Positions 19,971 through 33,600 of a stretch of 64,000 bases of DNA are shown here, piece by piece; positions within the stretch are counted from its first letter, which is position 1; every line of letters begins with the position of its first letter. Origin of the DNA: Bugula neritina (Eukaryota; Bryozoa; Gymnolaemata; Cheilostomatida; Bugulidae). The DNA is taken from the NCBI GenBank assembly GCA_964035545.1, contig OZ037765.1:16734698-16798697 (forward strand), written 5' to 3'. Made by a program: the position numbers and the translations under genes. The notes below the pieces were generated by a model that saw nothing but the letters and a program-made list of their open reading frames with translations, did not search any database and was not told the DNA's origin.

Positions 19971-21201
19971 GCAAACCTGCAGTCAGCGTGAACTTTAACC
20001 CTTTACCTTCAGTGAAGAAAGCTCCTCTGCGATTTTCAACATTGTCATGTTCAAACTACGCTCCAAACCAAGAGACAAATATAATAATATCATAACTGAC
20101 ATGGCATCGTAATTGCTTATATTTATGACGCAATATGTTATGATACCAACTTTAAAGCTTGCCATGTTTTGTTAAGAGGCTTCATTACAGAGTCATCAAT
20201 GAAGGCTCTCAAACGTTTTTGAGGCGGTTTTAACCTATTTATTATATTAGTTAGAGTAATAACAACTGAGATACAACACATTTGTGTTATATTTCAAGCA
20301 CTATCTACCTGTCAGGCTAAGTGCTCATTCATAGCATTTTGTTTAGCTCGGGCATAACTGTTAGGGTTCATACAGCTTGATTTCTTAATTCCACAGGCAG
20401 ACAACTTAGGTCAATGTTGCAAATATTAGATAGAGCTAGCATTACGTTTTATTAAAAAAGCATTAATTCTGTAATTACTTCTATAATTACAATTTGATAC
20501 AATATGGCTGGCTCTTTCACACAATAGTATATTCTTCACCACCTATATACTTGCACAAGTACGCCTACATTAGGCTATAGAATCAAACTTCTATAGAATC
20601 TTTCAAAAATTGCCTCACTATTCTAGGGGTCTGCAGCATTATAGTATATCACAGGGGACAAAGTACTTTTATCTAGAGTGTGTATAACTTCAAAATTTGC
20701 TGGTAATCATTATATATTATCACAACTTATTACATGATCTGTCAGAAATAAAAACTACAAGGTATTGCAATTTAAACAATAAAATGGAATCAGCTAGCCG
20801 GTTGTGGTTACAGCAAATGATTACAACAGTTTAGCAATATTCTGTATTTCAGATATTGAGCATCTGTTGTGTCCATAATTTTTAATTATAATTTATAAAT
20901 ATTTTGATGGTATTTTATATAAAACATAATTGCCCTGCTCTATCTTGTGATTCTTTGGTGAACAACATTGGGTTATTGCGTGTTATTTGGCATTGCTTTT
21001 TTGTTTGAAGCTATGTCCTTTGTTTTGTAGTGAGATCAGACCAATTTTAAAGGCTGCAGGTGGTCAGTTAGAATAGGGAACATATGGGAAAGCTGTCAAA
21101 ATTACACATAACTCCAGTTATTACATATGGCTAGCTGTAGTAAATTTTAGTTTCCAACTATGTAGATCTTAAACAGCAAAGTTTATATTGGTAAAACTCC
21201 G

Positions 21202-21202
<1 letters not shown>

Positions 21203-21299
<97 letters not shown>
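21203..21299. repeat. (CT)n microsatellite, about 97 bp
   Basis: Almost pure CT/AG dinucleotide repeat about 70 bp upstream of the inferred CFAP57 promoter patch. Translated on the minus strand it gives a meaningless Arg-Glu repeat. The true length may differ from the assembly because such tracts slip. Confidence 0.98.
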
Positions 21300-21300
<1 letters not shown>

Positions 21301-21439
21301 GCATTCATTGTTAGCTGAATGTACATAATAATATTATTATGTTCTATGTATATCATATACCAGGAATATGTTAAAGTCAGAGTTGTCGCCACAAATTTTC
21401 TTTTCAGTACGCATTCTGTTCATTAGAGTTATCTTCTCT

Positions 21440-21583
21440 ATGCCAAACACTAGTGCGCTTTCATCAAGCGCATGCGTCGTTGTTAGTAGCAACCGCATGT
21501 TCAACTTCTGTTATCCAAGTTATTTCTTATTTAGTTATGCCACTTGCAAATTAACACTTCTCAAATTTACGCTTTTACGAAAG
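21440..21583 (+). promoter_or_regulatory. likely CFAP57 promoter and non-coding first exon with X-box and NRF1-like motifs
   Basis: GTTGTTAGTAGCAAC at 21479-21493 fits the RFX X-box consensus RYYNYY-N1-3-RRNRAC at every defined position with a 3-nt spacer. GCGCATGCGT at 21468-21477 resembles an NRF1 site. This is one of few CpG-bearing patches in the region. A good 5' splice site (AAG|gtacag) after 21583 and a 3' splice site (tattttag) just before the coding exon at 22162 suggest a short 5'-UTR exon ending here. RFX factors control ciliary genes across animals, and CFAP57 is one. The transcription start itself is inferred. Confidence 0.5.
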
Positions 21584-22161
21584 GTACAGTTTTTTATGCA
21601 ATTATGAAGTCAAATTTTTGTTTTATCATTATTCTAATATATCAAACACTGTAATTATAATATATTTGCTTATCGTAGGCTTAACGTAACCTTCAAGTCC
21701 TAGAGCCATGATGATGGTCATGGTCAGGGTATCAAAGTGAACGAGAGTCAATATACTCAAAATAATTAATATGCTAAGTGTTGTGTAATTCAAATGCAAT
21801 AGCAAAACCAGAAATTGAAGGTTTATGGAACATTTCATTATATCTTTAATTAGCATTTTAGTGGAGTGAGTAATTGTAATTTATTGACTTTTTATTTATT
21901 TAGTTTTATATCTGTTTAACTTTTCAGGTGTTTAACTTTTTAGGCAGTCTTTCTTTATTTAAATTACTATTAAATTTTTTTTTATAATCAGTAAATGAAT
22001 AATATTCTGAAAATAAAATCAGTTATTCATAAATGTATCAAGTTTGTTTATGAAAAGAAGTGTTAAACATTTTAGCATTTCATATTTTTAGCAACCTTTG
22101 TGCATAAAATTAGAACTAATGTTAAATATTTTCTTGTATTTTAGTTTGAACATATCCAAAA

Positions 22162-22972
22162 ATGTCGACAGCTATAGCTCAAGCTCGACACATTTTTGGA
22201 GTCAAGACTGGTGTGGCTGGAAACATATGCTATCAGGATGAACAAACTATTATATACACTTCTGGAGCATACTGTGTCCTATATAACATTGATCAAAAGC
22301 TTCAAAAGTTTATCCCAGTCAGTGAGAAAGAAAATGTTATGACAGCAATTGTTGTCAGTCCGAACCGAAGATATGTAGCCATCGCTGAGAGAGGAGAGCG
22401 TGGAATTATTACTATATTCGATTTGCATTCACTGCGGCGAAAGAAAGTATTGAGTTCTTCAGAAGTTGAGGCAAAGGAGTTTGTTAGTTTGGCATTTTCA
22501 CCTGATTCTAAATACCTGATTGCTCAAGGAGGCAGTCCAGATTGGACTCTTGTGTATTGGACATGGGAAAAAGCTAAAATTATGGCCACTACAAAAACCA
22601 GCAATCCTCAAGGGTCTCCTCCTATTTATCAGGTTTGTGTCCTATGTCGCCTAATTGCTATGAAGCTAGTTGCTAGTTACTTGTGGGCATTAAATTGTAT
22701 TTTTTCTCTGCAACCTATTAAACATTTATAAACAAGTATTTGTATAGTATTTTGCAGCTCATAATTTTTATTCAGCTGGGATTTGCTGATGATTTTAAAT
22801 GCTCAACTTTTTGAAAAGGAGTTTTTGTTCTAGTATCTACAATGCATCTGTGTAGTGAGTAAATATAAGTGAACTATTTCAATATTACTATGACTTTGTA
22901 CTCTGGGTGGTTAAAAAGGGGCTAGTTATATTTCTAAATTAAATTTGATTTAAAAACCAAATGCAATTTATT

Positions 22973-23021
<49 letters not shown>

Positions 23022-26000
23022 TTTCTGTGTTGTTTTATATTTTAGCAGCATTACCAAGTGAATGAAATCAGTTGATTTGGATGATCTGCTTTAATTTTTT
23101 AAATGCTGATCCAGTTCTTAAATGTTATTCTTTGTACCACATGGCTTTCACCTCACTATCACTTCTGTAGGTGACATTCAACCCACAAGACAACACACAG
23201 ATTTGTGTAGTTGGTAATGGAATCTTCAAGTTGTTTCGGTACAGTGAAGGAAATCTCAAGCAGTTTGCATTTCAAAAACTTGAACCGCAGAACTATTTGT
23301 GCCAAACATGGGTGTCGGATGAGCGAGTGGTGGTAGGAACTGACAATGGAAAGCTTCTTCTCTTTGAAGCAGGAGAATTGAAGAATGAGTTTAACTTATC
23401 AATGCAGGTCACTGAGCAGTCTGACAAGTAAGTTTTAAGTTTTCTTACTAAATCAACCCATCAAGTTTATTTGTGTAGTCTGTTTTATTTTGGCGTTGTA
23501 GCTCTTACTTAATTTCAAACAAGCATCTGATTTACTATTTCTAGAAGTATATTTGGAGTGAATGAGAACCAAAACCTAGGCCCACCACAGATCACTTCTA
23601 TTGTTGCTTTTTCAAAAGGATTTGCCTGCTCCTGTGGGCCTGGAACTGTGGCTTGGTTTGAGAAGAGCGATGATAAAGAATACTTTAAAAAGGTGATTTT
23701 TATAAATTCAGCGGCATTTTTGTTTAGAATATTGATTACGTCAAAAAATGATTAAATTTAGTATTGTAATAACTTTTTACGACTTTCAAATATTTATAAA
23801 AAAAGCTTATTACAGATTGCATTATATATATTTACAGGCCAGAGAAATAAAAATTCCTCAAGATAATAACAGCGCAGATCCTAGTAAAGCCGAGCAGCAG
23901 ATAGTGTGTGCAATGGCTGTGAGCCCGTCTGAGGAGACCATAGTTGTGGTGACAGACTCCAGTCAGCTCTACCAGATCACCATGTCCAGTGCTGAGCTTG
24001 GCAAGGTACCTATCGAGGTTTCTTACAAACTGAATGTTGCTACTTAAGCTAAACTGTTGTTTGTTGTTGATATTTACATTGTATTACATATTTGAAATAA
24101 CATGAACTGACATGAAACTATATTTCAGCAACAAGGGGAACAGACATACTTTGAGTTTCTGGCTCAGTCATTTCACTCTGGTCAGGTGACAGGTCTGGAT
24201 GTTTGCCTCAGGAAGCCTCTTGTAGCCACCTGCTCTAATGACCGCTCTGTCAGGATATGGAACTATGAAACATGGTATGATCAAACACTTGAAATCCATA
24301 GCCTACTGATTTGTTAATAAAGTAGTTGGGCTGAACAAAAATGTTGGATCAGAAATTTAGAATAAGCATCATGTAGTCTTCTCAGCCTGATTTCTTTAGG
24401 TTATTTCATGTAGCAATTTTTGTTTGTGTATAAAAGTTTCAAATCCTCCACACACTGTATGCATAGCAGTTATGTCCTGTAAATATTGTGCTGTATACAA
24501 GCTGTACTCATTGAGAGCTACTCTACAAATGAACTATTTTTCAAACTTAATTGAACTTAACTTTTGTTAATCTTGGTAACTTGTGTTAGAATAATTTTAT
24601 TTATAATCATTTAGCTACATCTGTACAACATGGTGTGTTGTAGTAACCTTGAGCTGTACAAGGAATTTGCTGAGGAGGCCTTTAGCATTGCTCTTCACCC
24701 ATCTGGCTTGTATATCTGTGTTGGATTCAGTGACAAGCTTCGACTTATGAATCTCTTGATTGATGACATCAGAACCTTTAAAGAGTTTCCTATCAGAGGT
24801 TGCAAAGAGGTAACAACTCAGATTCTTCACTATTCTAATCAGACTATGTCAGGCTAGTCTTACAAATGGCATACAATCATTCTATGTGAATGAAATTTCT
24901 AGGAACAATTGTCTCTTGCAAAGATATTAATTATAATTTACAACAACTGTGTTTTTGATTCCATGCGGTGAGATAAGCTGTTTAATTTTTTTCAAACTTT
25001 ACCTCAACCACTTTAATAATAAAATCAAATAGAAATGTCACATTTGATGTTTTTGTTGCAGTGTGCCTTTAGTCATGGAGGACACTTCTTTGCAGCTGTC
25101 AACAGTACAATCATCTCCATATATTCTTCCACAACGTTTGAGAATGTCTCCAATCTAAAAGGTCACAATGGTAAGGTTCGATCAGTTGTGTGGAGCGCTG
25201 ACGACAGCAAAATTGTCTCCTGTGGAATGGATGGTGCTGTTTATGAATGGGACTCATACTCTGGCAAGAGAATCGGAGAGAGTGTGCTCAAATCATGCAG
25301 CTACAGTGGCGTGACCATTGCACCGGACGGCAAAAACACTTACGCCGTGGGCTCTGACAAATCCATCAAAGAAATTCAAGACTCTCAGGTTTGAAAGCAG
25401 TTTAAACACATGCTGTTGGTTAATGCAGCAAAACGGTCTCAATTTTAAAAAATTGCCATTATTTTGTTTTACTATGTTGACTTGGATATATGAATTTTCT
25501 AGATTCTAAGAGATGTTTCATCTGATGATGTCACATTTACTACGGTGGCTCTTTCACATTCCGGGAGAATGTTATTCTGTGGAACTTCTGCTGGAACACT
25601 AAGATCTATCAAGTTTCCTTTAACAAATCCTGGTGAATGGCAAGAGTATCAAGGTCATGGCAAACAGATTGGTAAGTTAATGCACATATGAAGTTGTTTC
25701 AGTATCATGTTTTATTAGTACTTGTCAATGTTCTTGCTATTAACATAGTCCAGCATGTAGCAATTACAATCTTGGCTGTGTCACAACTTAAAACTTAAGC
25801 ATTATATACACTGCTTATAAAAATGTATGCTGTTGATGACCTAATAACAACATGTTGAGTAAATGAAAATTGGTGCTATAAAACTTTCTGCTATATTTGA
25901 TAAAAATCGTCCAGTATTTTTATAAATAAATATGTTGAAACATGTTTAACTCAAATATTTTTTACCATATATTTTAAGCATTTTCACAAATACATGTTAT

Positions 26001-29000
26001 TTATATTATATATGAAAATGTTTCATCAGTTGAAACATTTCATCTACAATCTGATTAGAATTGCCTTTAACTGGTGTGCTGTAAAGCATGCATTATTTTT
26101 GCAAACTTTCCTCTTGTTTATTAATGGGGGACCTTTGTTTCAATAGTGAAAATGAAAGTGACATTTGATGATCTGTACCTAATCACCGTCTCCGAAGATT
26201 CCACCATTATGATGTGGAAGATACAAGACAGAGAAGGGCGGACCATAAAGAGAGAAAAGGATGTCGGCTGGGCGGAAGAAATCCTTATAACAAAGAGTGA
26301 TCTAGAAGAGAAGGTCAGTATTGTTTCTTAAAGAAAGTTGTAGAAGGTTTTCTATGCACTTACATGCATAGTAAATCTTATTGCGCATCTTACTGTATGC
26401 TTGCCTAACTTTTGTTATGCTTATTTCATTTTTGTTTTGTTTCAATAAACATATAAGTTTTCATTTATTTTTGATAATAAAGATAACGTATGTTGTTTCA
26501 CTTTGATGTTCTTCTACACCGTTCATATAAATTGATTGAAAGCATTCCACAATTACATATCTTTGTTCGAATAATAATAGTGTTGTGTTAGATTTTATGT
26601 TTTTATGTTTATTTATACACAATAACAGCCATCATTGATTATCAATTTTAGAACTCCACCATGCAAGAGTTACTGCAGAGAGTAGAGGAACTGCGTATGG
26701 AGAACGACTACCAGTTGAGACTGAAGGATATGAACTACAATGACAAAATTAAGGAGTTGACCGAAAAATTCATTCAGGAAATGGAGTCATTGAAGACAAA
26801 GAACCAAGTTCTTAAAACCGATAAAGACAAGGAAGAAGCTAAGCACGAGGAGAAAACTGCTCAACTAATGGAGAAACAGAGCAATGAAGTGAGGGAACTC
26901 GGTAGGTGTGGTCTTTAGGTTATTACAGATTTATGTACTTTTATGTAATGTATTTATATGTAATGTACCTGTATGTAATGTATCTGTATGTACTGTACTT
27001 ATACTAAAGAATTCTTAAAGCTTGCCTGTTTTGAACAACTTACTCTGTAGGTCATTCATTTCTTATCTTTAGGCCAAATCTTATTCTTTAATCAGTTTGT
27101 AGTAATAACGTAGTTATTTCTAACTAATGAAGGGCTGAGGTGTTAACAAATATGTTGTTAATTTTGTTGTTTCTATTTAAGAATCTGCCAACAATCAGAA
27201 GTTGATGCTGGAATATGAGAAATATCAGGAGTTGCAAACTAGAAGCATGAGAATGCAAGAAGACTATGAGAAACAATTAGCAGAGTTAGAAGATAGAAGT
27301 AACAAAGCTCAGCAAGAGCTGGAGGAGCATTATAACAGGTGCAACTTGTTGATAGACTAGCTGGTTTCTGCCATTTGAATTGCTTTCAGAGCTTGAAATT
27401 TAGTAAATATAATTTAAAGAAGTTTATACTATTCATCATCAAATGTTTTCCATAATGTAGGGAGACAAAAATATTATATTAACACAGTGTTTTGTGTGAG
27501 TTTTGTCTCTCTAATTGTAGATTATGTTTTTACAGTGCGTAAAACACTATATTTATTGGTTAGAATAAATATATCTGAAGCTTTTCTAATAAAATAAAAA
27601 AAATTTCCAAAAATTTTGCAGTAAGATATTAGGTTAAATAAAATTTTTTTAATGAGAATTGAAAAATGGATGCCAAGGTCATAGAACAGTTACGAGGCCC
27701 ACATTTTGACAATTAATATCTTCTGTGTCATATTTTGTTGAGAGCTCCTGGTTTGCTGTTAGAAAGCTTCATAATTCTGGTGTTGATACATGTATGCTGA
27801 CTATAATATCTAAATATAAAAATTTGTAGCAAACTTGAAGAAAAGAATCAGCAGCTGGAGCAAGCTATGGATGAAAGCCGCCAAAACCAAAAGGAATATG
27901 AGGAAACGAGACGGCAAATAGAGGAAGATGCTGACAGGGAAATACTTGACATCAAAAACAAGTATGAGCGACGACTTCGGGATGAAAAAGAGGCCAACAG
28001 TCGGTTGAAAGGAGAAACTGGTATCTTGACTAAAAAGGTAATACATAGCATAACACATTTTTTCACAGCTAGCAGTGTTGTCAATATTATTATTAGCTGC
28101 TCGTTGAATGAATAAAGTTATTCATTATGCAATATTTTGCTCCCAGTTCACCTCTTTGGAGAAAGAAATAGATGGTCACAAAGAAGAAATCAAGAAGTCT
28201 CAGACTGAAGTAGTGAAGCTGAATGGTGTCATTGCTAACCTGCAGAAAGACATTCTAGGGCTAAAGAAAGAAATCCAAGAAAGAGATGAAACTATTCAGG
28301 TACACATAACTCTATTTTTAGTTTTGGTTAGCCGCTAGTGGTATGAAGAGCTACATGATGTTATTGTGGTTCGCTTTCAGTTCGTCACATTTGCTGAGAA
28401 TTATAAACACATTTGCATTTATACTCGTTTAGGACAAAGAAAAGAGAATTTATGATTTGAAGAAGAAAAATCAAGAACTTGAAAAGTTCAAATTTGTCCT
28501 TGATTATAAAATCAAAGAGCTGAAGAAGCAGATAGAGCCAAGAGAGGCTGATATCAAGGCTATGAAAGAACAAATCCAGGAGGTTCGTTTAAATAAACTC
28601 AGAAGTATCATGGCATTTCCTTCAACTTAAAATTATAATATGTTTTTGCAATACACAGCGTACCTGCCTACTGCATTCCTTTAAGATGCATCTAAAGCTA
28701 TCAGAGAACTTTTTGTAACACTTAAATTAAAAAGTTGCACTGGTGGTGTCAAATATTTACTATGCATTACTGTATTATAAGTCAGTAAATGGTTTCTGTC
28801 ACTACTGCGTTTCACTACTGTGTGTCATACTGTGTGTCACTGCTACATGTCACTGCTACTGCGCGTCACTACTACATGTCACTACTACATTTCACCGCTG
28901 CATGTCACTACTGTGTATTACTACTGTGTGTCACTACTACTACATGTCACTACTGTTTGTCGCTACTGCACATCACTACTTCGTGTCGCTACTGCATAAT

Positions 29001-30356
29001 GCAAAGTGATACTTGGTAATACATGGTGACACATGCTATGGTGTTTTAGATGGAAAGTGAACTTGAAAGGTTCCACAAGCAGAATACTCAACTTGAGCTG
29101 AACATAACAGAGTTGAGACAGAAGCTGAAGGCCACTGATAAAGAGATGCATGTTGAAAGACAGAAAGTCAGAGATGTTGAAGCAGTGGTCAAGAGATTTA
29201 AAACAGATCTACACAACTGCGTGGCATTCATACAGGAGCCCAAAGTCCTCAAAGATAGCATCAAGGCTCTTTATACCAAATATGTCCAAGAAGATGTAGT
29301 GAGTTACTGTTCAAAGTATATGTTAATAGCATTTATCCATTCCTGCTAGTTATAATTATTGATTTGCTTTTATTATTAAACTTGAGAGAAGGTAATCTTG
29401 CTTATGCAAAAATTGATGTAACACTAGCTGTGTATTCATAGATACAAACTATATGCCAGGTCTGCAAACTTCTATGGAGTATTTTCTACTCTTTTAGACG
29501 GAAACAGCTACAGGGGATGCTGAGATACAGAATGAGTATAGCCGACAAAGAGAACATCTGGAGAGGTCAGTGGCCTCACTGCGCAAGAAACTCGCTAAGG
29601 ACTCGGAGATTCACAGAGCAGACAATGTTAGAATCATGCAGGTTAGCTTTAGACAGATTGTATGAAATACGTGCTCAACACATTTTACAGTATTTATAGT
29701 ATAGAGTTGCTCCACAGTAGTTGGTTATTAACATATTTTTATATCTTTGTAAAATTGACTGCAGGTTACTTATACAAGTATGTTGTTAAAGCAGCAGAAG
29801 CATACTGCTGTCTGCATAGAAGCATCACAGTACCAGCTGTTCATGGACGTGTCTTTCTCAATGTTTAGGAAAACGTGTCTCTTATCAAAGAGATTAATGA
29901 CCTGAGGAAGGAGTTGAAGATTGTCAGAGTGAAGAATCACGACCTGGAAGCTGCTCTGGGGTTGCACAGAAAGAACAACAAAGATGTCTCACAGCTATTA
30001 CAGTCAGTTACTTCACAAAACAAAAATGCTATGATGGAAGAAGACCTTAAAGAAAAGGGAAAGGTATGCTCTATCTAAGCTGTTGACTTTTGGCAGATTC
30101 TTAATTTAGTCATGCTCTACAAGTTATACTGAATGACAAGAGTTTAGACTTTAGAGCTATTAGAAAATCATAGTTATTATTATCTAATTTCATTTTAATC
30201 AGTTAAAATGCAAATTTTTGAACACAGATTTTGTTGCAGATAATTGATATTCAAAGAATGGAGATAAAGAAGCTGCGATCTCATGTTGAGGATCTGGAGA
30301 TGACAGTACAGCGTCCAGGCTCGGGTCAGAGACTCCCACCGATGCAACCAGTCTAA
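22162..30356 (+). CDS. CFAP57: cilia- and flagella-associated protein 57 (18 coding exons, complete)
   Basis: Axonemal WD40/coiled-coil protein. In the family it anchors or regulates a subset of inner dynein arms and shapes ciliary waveform. Exons: 22162-22632, 23171-23427, 23545-23692, 23838-24005, 24129-24274, 24644-24809, 25062-25388, 25503-25671, 26147-26313, 26652-26901, 27182-27338, 27830-28037, 28147-28299, 28433-28582, 29050-29298, 29498-29641, 29869-30063, 30240-30356. All junctions are in phase, giving 1213 residues (human about 1250). Residues 1 to about 670 are WD40 repeats (for example SVRIWNYET and [13 protein letters not shown]). From about 675 to the end is long coiled coil, with near-identical stretches to vertebrates such as [44 protein letters not shown] and [15 protein letters not shown]. 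The last exon could start 12 nt earlier at another in-frame AG. AATAAA at 30603-30608 is the likely poly(A) signal. Confidence 0.97.
22975..23020. repeat. (TA)n microsatellite in CFAP57 intron 1
   Basis: About 46 bp of uninterrupted TA dinucleotides between coding exons 1 and 2. No functional role can be read from it. Confidence 0.98.
26930..27000. repeat. short tandem repeat, about 15-bp unit, in CFAP57 intron 10
   Basis: About four to five diverged copies of a unit close to TATGTAATGTACCTG follow directly after the 5' splice site of exon 10. They contain several GTAAT/GTACT words, which resemble weak 5' splice sites; the real donor is fixed by phase with exon 11. Confidence 0.75.
28795..28998. 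repeat. minisatellite with 15-bp-type unit in CFAP57 intron 14
   Basis: About 200 bp of diverged copies of a unit close to CACTACTACATGT(C). Repeated words are TGTCACTACTRC, ACATGTCAC and GCTACTGC. Units vary between 12 and 18 bp. Open frames through it are artefacts of the periodicity and give a His/Tyr/Cys-rich string on the plus strand. Confidence 0.85.
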
Positions 30357-30692
30357 CTACTGCTATAACTCTGAGGCTATATTCAGTGTTTAGCTAGAAC
30401 TGGCTGACTGGAGTGACAACTCCGAGTCTTTTTTCGTTTTACTGTACATCATCATTATGCTGTTTATTTATTATCTCTCTATATATACTTCACCAAAATT
30501 GTTGCTGCTCATTTAGATTAAACAATCAGCTCTTGGTAATACATGATTTTGGTAGCTTTTGTTTCACTTATTATATTTTTGTGTAAAAGTATAAATATAA
30601 AAAATAAAACATTTAAAGATGTTTTAAAGTTAGTTTGCAATATTTTGTTTACAGTATTTAGAGCATAACCTTCCACCAAGGCTTGATTAAAG

Positions 30693-33600
30693 CTAATTGT
30701 TTTCTTTAATTTTTTTAAAAAACTTTTGTCTTTGTTTTTCTCTTATCTTCTCAAACCTTTCCAGGTGAATTGGGTTGAAATTGAGTTCTGTGAAACCATT
30801 ATTTGGGCTTTCCATGTCTTTTGTTTTTGAAGCTGCTCGATTTTGTGCTTCTTGATCAAGCTGTGTTATGAATGTCAGTTGAAGGTCTGTAGAGGGTGCC
30901 CTTTGTACTTGACGCAGTAGAGCTATTTTTTCTTGTTTTTTCTCTTGTGTTCTTCTCTGTGCCTCTTCTTCTTTGCGACTTGCAGGTCTAAAATCAATCA
31001 TGGGTTTGTTCATACACTAGCAGTAAAAGAGTTAGGATGTATATGATGTGCTGATGCATGAATGTTTTCAGTATCGAAATATTTGATGGATCTTGTTAAA
31101 TTACACACTAAATATTAATATGAGAGTTCAAAATTTTAAGTGTGGCATGCGTAATATTTTTCCCACGATAACTTATGGATTGCTTGTAAGCTGTATATAC
31201 ACTGCAGTCCGGAAACCCAAAAAACACAAAATACTGTTACTGAAATATAGGTTATCTAATAAGAAATAAGGCTCACAAATTACAAGCCTTGCTGTGTATA
31301 AAACATATTACGATTAATTTATAATATTGAAATGTTATTAATATATATTTTTAAACTATTAAATTTTCTTACAGTTTAGTATGCATAATTATTATACTGT
31401 TTCACCTTATTCAGCACCCAGTTGAAACATGTGCATTAGAAAATTCAGTTATAGTAAAAGTAACAAATGAGTGTTGTATCTCTGTGTGTGTCTATATTTT
31501 TATATGGCAACCAGAAAACCAAAGTTTTAATCATGTCAATGATAAATCGTTTATTTCATAAATTTTAAATAGTTTATATGAATTTAAAAAAAAGGTTATA
31601 GCCTGTAACATTTTTTGTTAGTTGTTACGCAATTGTCTACAAATATATGATTACTAGAAATGGAAAGTTTCTATTTTTAGCTGTGTGAAAACTTAAATTC
31701 TGGTATACATCATTAAATGAATGTTTTATTTGATTACTTTTTTAAAATTATTTTTATTCAGTAACACCTGTAAATATGATTTGAAAATGGGGGTGGCAGG
31801 TTTACATTGAGAGGATAATTCTAGGATTGTACCAGATAAGTTGTGCATAAGAATAGGTTAATGTTTCCAGCCTAGATGTGACACATCAAATAATCTCTAA
31901 GATTTAATTGGCCACTTAATTGCTGTTGAAAAACAACTAAAGCACCAATAATTGAAATGTCACATTATGAGTTTCATTTGTAATTAGCTATTTTAAAAGG
32001 TCTTTTATTATTACTCACAGATAAATTGGCATACAATTAATAGCAGAATATATAACTCAACTCTCAAGATACAGTATATAATTATTAATTTGTCTTGATT
32101 TCAAAGGAAGACATTAAATGATTGAAAGATGCCAATTGTTACCTGCCTGCAAGAACTTGAGAACTTACTAACTTATTACAATTCCCATTATGCAACATCT
32201 ACTTGTTGAACAAGAGAGAAACTTTAGTGTAACCTAGATTAACGTTTGTGGGAAAACTCTAATTTAATGCCTGGATATAAAGAATAAGTTGTATCTTAAT
32301 TTAAATGGTAAAGCTGAGGGTCTAGTAGTTTGTTAGTAGTTTCACAAATGAGAGAATCTAGACTCAGCCAAAACACACTCTTTGGAGATGGCAGTGGCTG
32401 AAGGTAGAAATATTAAGCTTTACAATTTAACTGACTATTTTATTGTGCATGTTGTTTTATATGTAAGCAATATAAATTAAGAATTATCCTCACTATGTTG
32501 TCATCATTCAATAACTGCATAACATTTACAATAGGATAAAATGTGTGCTGTGTACATTGCTTAATCCAATTAGTACATGCATGACTGATAATAAAATTTG
32601 GTAACTGTTATATTAGCTACGAATGAAATAGGCCCAGGTCACAAAGTGGAGGGAGAGCAGATTATTTTTGCAAACTGTTCCACAGAGGAAACAGTGTAAG
32701 GTTGGTAAGTGTGAGTGTTCGGAAAGGTTGGATTTGGTACACCTAATTAGAGGTCATGGTTTGCAGTTATAAATTATTTTGCCAAGCAGTTAGATCATGA
32801 TGCCCATTTCTTATCATAAACTCACCGAAATGTTGCATATTCCTTGTCTAATTTAGTTAGCTCTTGACCATTCAAAGGTGGTGATTGCATTATGATACTT
32901 CTGAATTTGTTATTCATATCTTCATCGGTATGTTCAGTCTCCCAAATATTTTTGGTTTTTCGTTTCAGTATAGTAAAAGCATCTATGGTAGGTAGTGACA
33001 TTTTGGCAGCATTATTAGATTTTTCTGACCTTTTGATAGCTGAAAATATGAAACAGTTTATTTAGTTTATAGTAAGTCAATTGGAATGCGTAAGAAATGT
33101 GATATTGACAAAACGTTGTATCCTTACGCATCATGTAGTGCTGAAGAGAATCATCCCCCTCTGCTTGCTCCAGTGCTTTAGTTGAAGGTGAAGGAGGCCT
33201 TTCAATCAGTAAAGTTGGCTGCAGGTTGTAAATTAGTCTAAATTGACAATTATAAGTAAGTTTAACCAAAGTTTTAAAAGCATATTTTTAGCTCCCAGCG
33301 CTTACAAGCAGTAAAATTAGATATATATGCAGACATATTTAAAAATGTGTCTACTGCATGAATTAATTTTAAATGCCACTCCATTTTATAAAACCGTTTA
33401 TCTATAATATCATAAACTACCAAGTGTTTAGGCTTTCAAACTTAAACTGTTACAGTTTAAATGGTGCAATATTACCTTTCCCTCTTAAACATCTTTTTGT
33501 CATTTTCAATTAAACTGGAATTCTTTTTTGTCTCAACGTCAATTCTTCTAACTTCTAATTCCAATTTTCTATCTGGAAACTTGTTGTCATCTAACACTAC

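Larger units (their letters stand above)
18608..21366. other. head-to-head intergenic region, GPAA1 side
   Basis: No coding exon seen. Notable contents are given separately: a short ATA/STN-type repeat patch (about 19550-19760), a fold-back element (about 19805-19970) and a CT microsatellite. The patch around 19780-20060 is the least AT-rich part and could hold the GPAA1 promoter. A 3' splice site is not obvious directly before the GPAA1 ATG, so I cannot place its transcription start. Confidence 0.4.

Noticed and set aside
21183-21392. Arg-Glu repeat protein on the minus strand
   Set aside because: Translation of the CT microsatellite; no flanking coding sequence or splice sites.
28743-29019. 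Cys/His/Tyr-rich frames within CFAP57
   Set aside because: They lie in the minisatellite inside an intron; the exon junctions around it are in phase without them.
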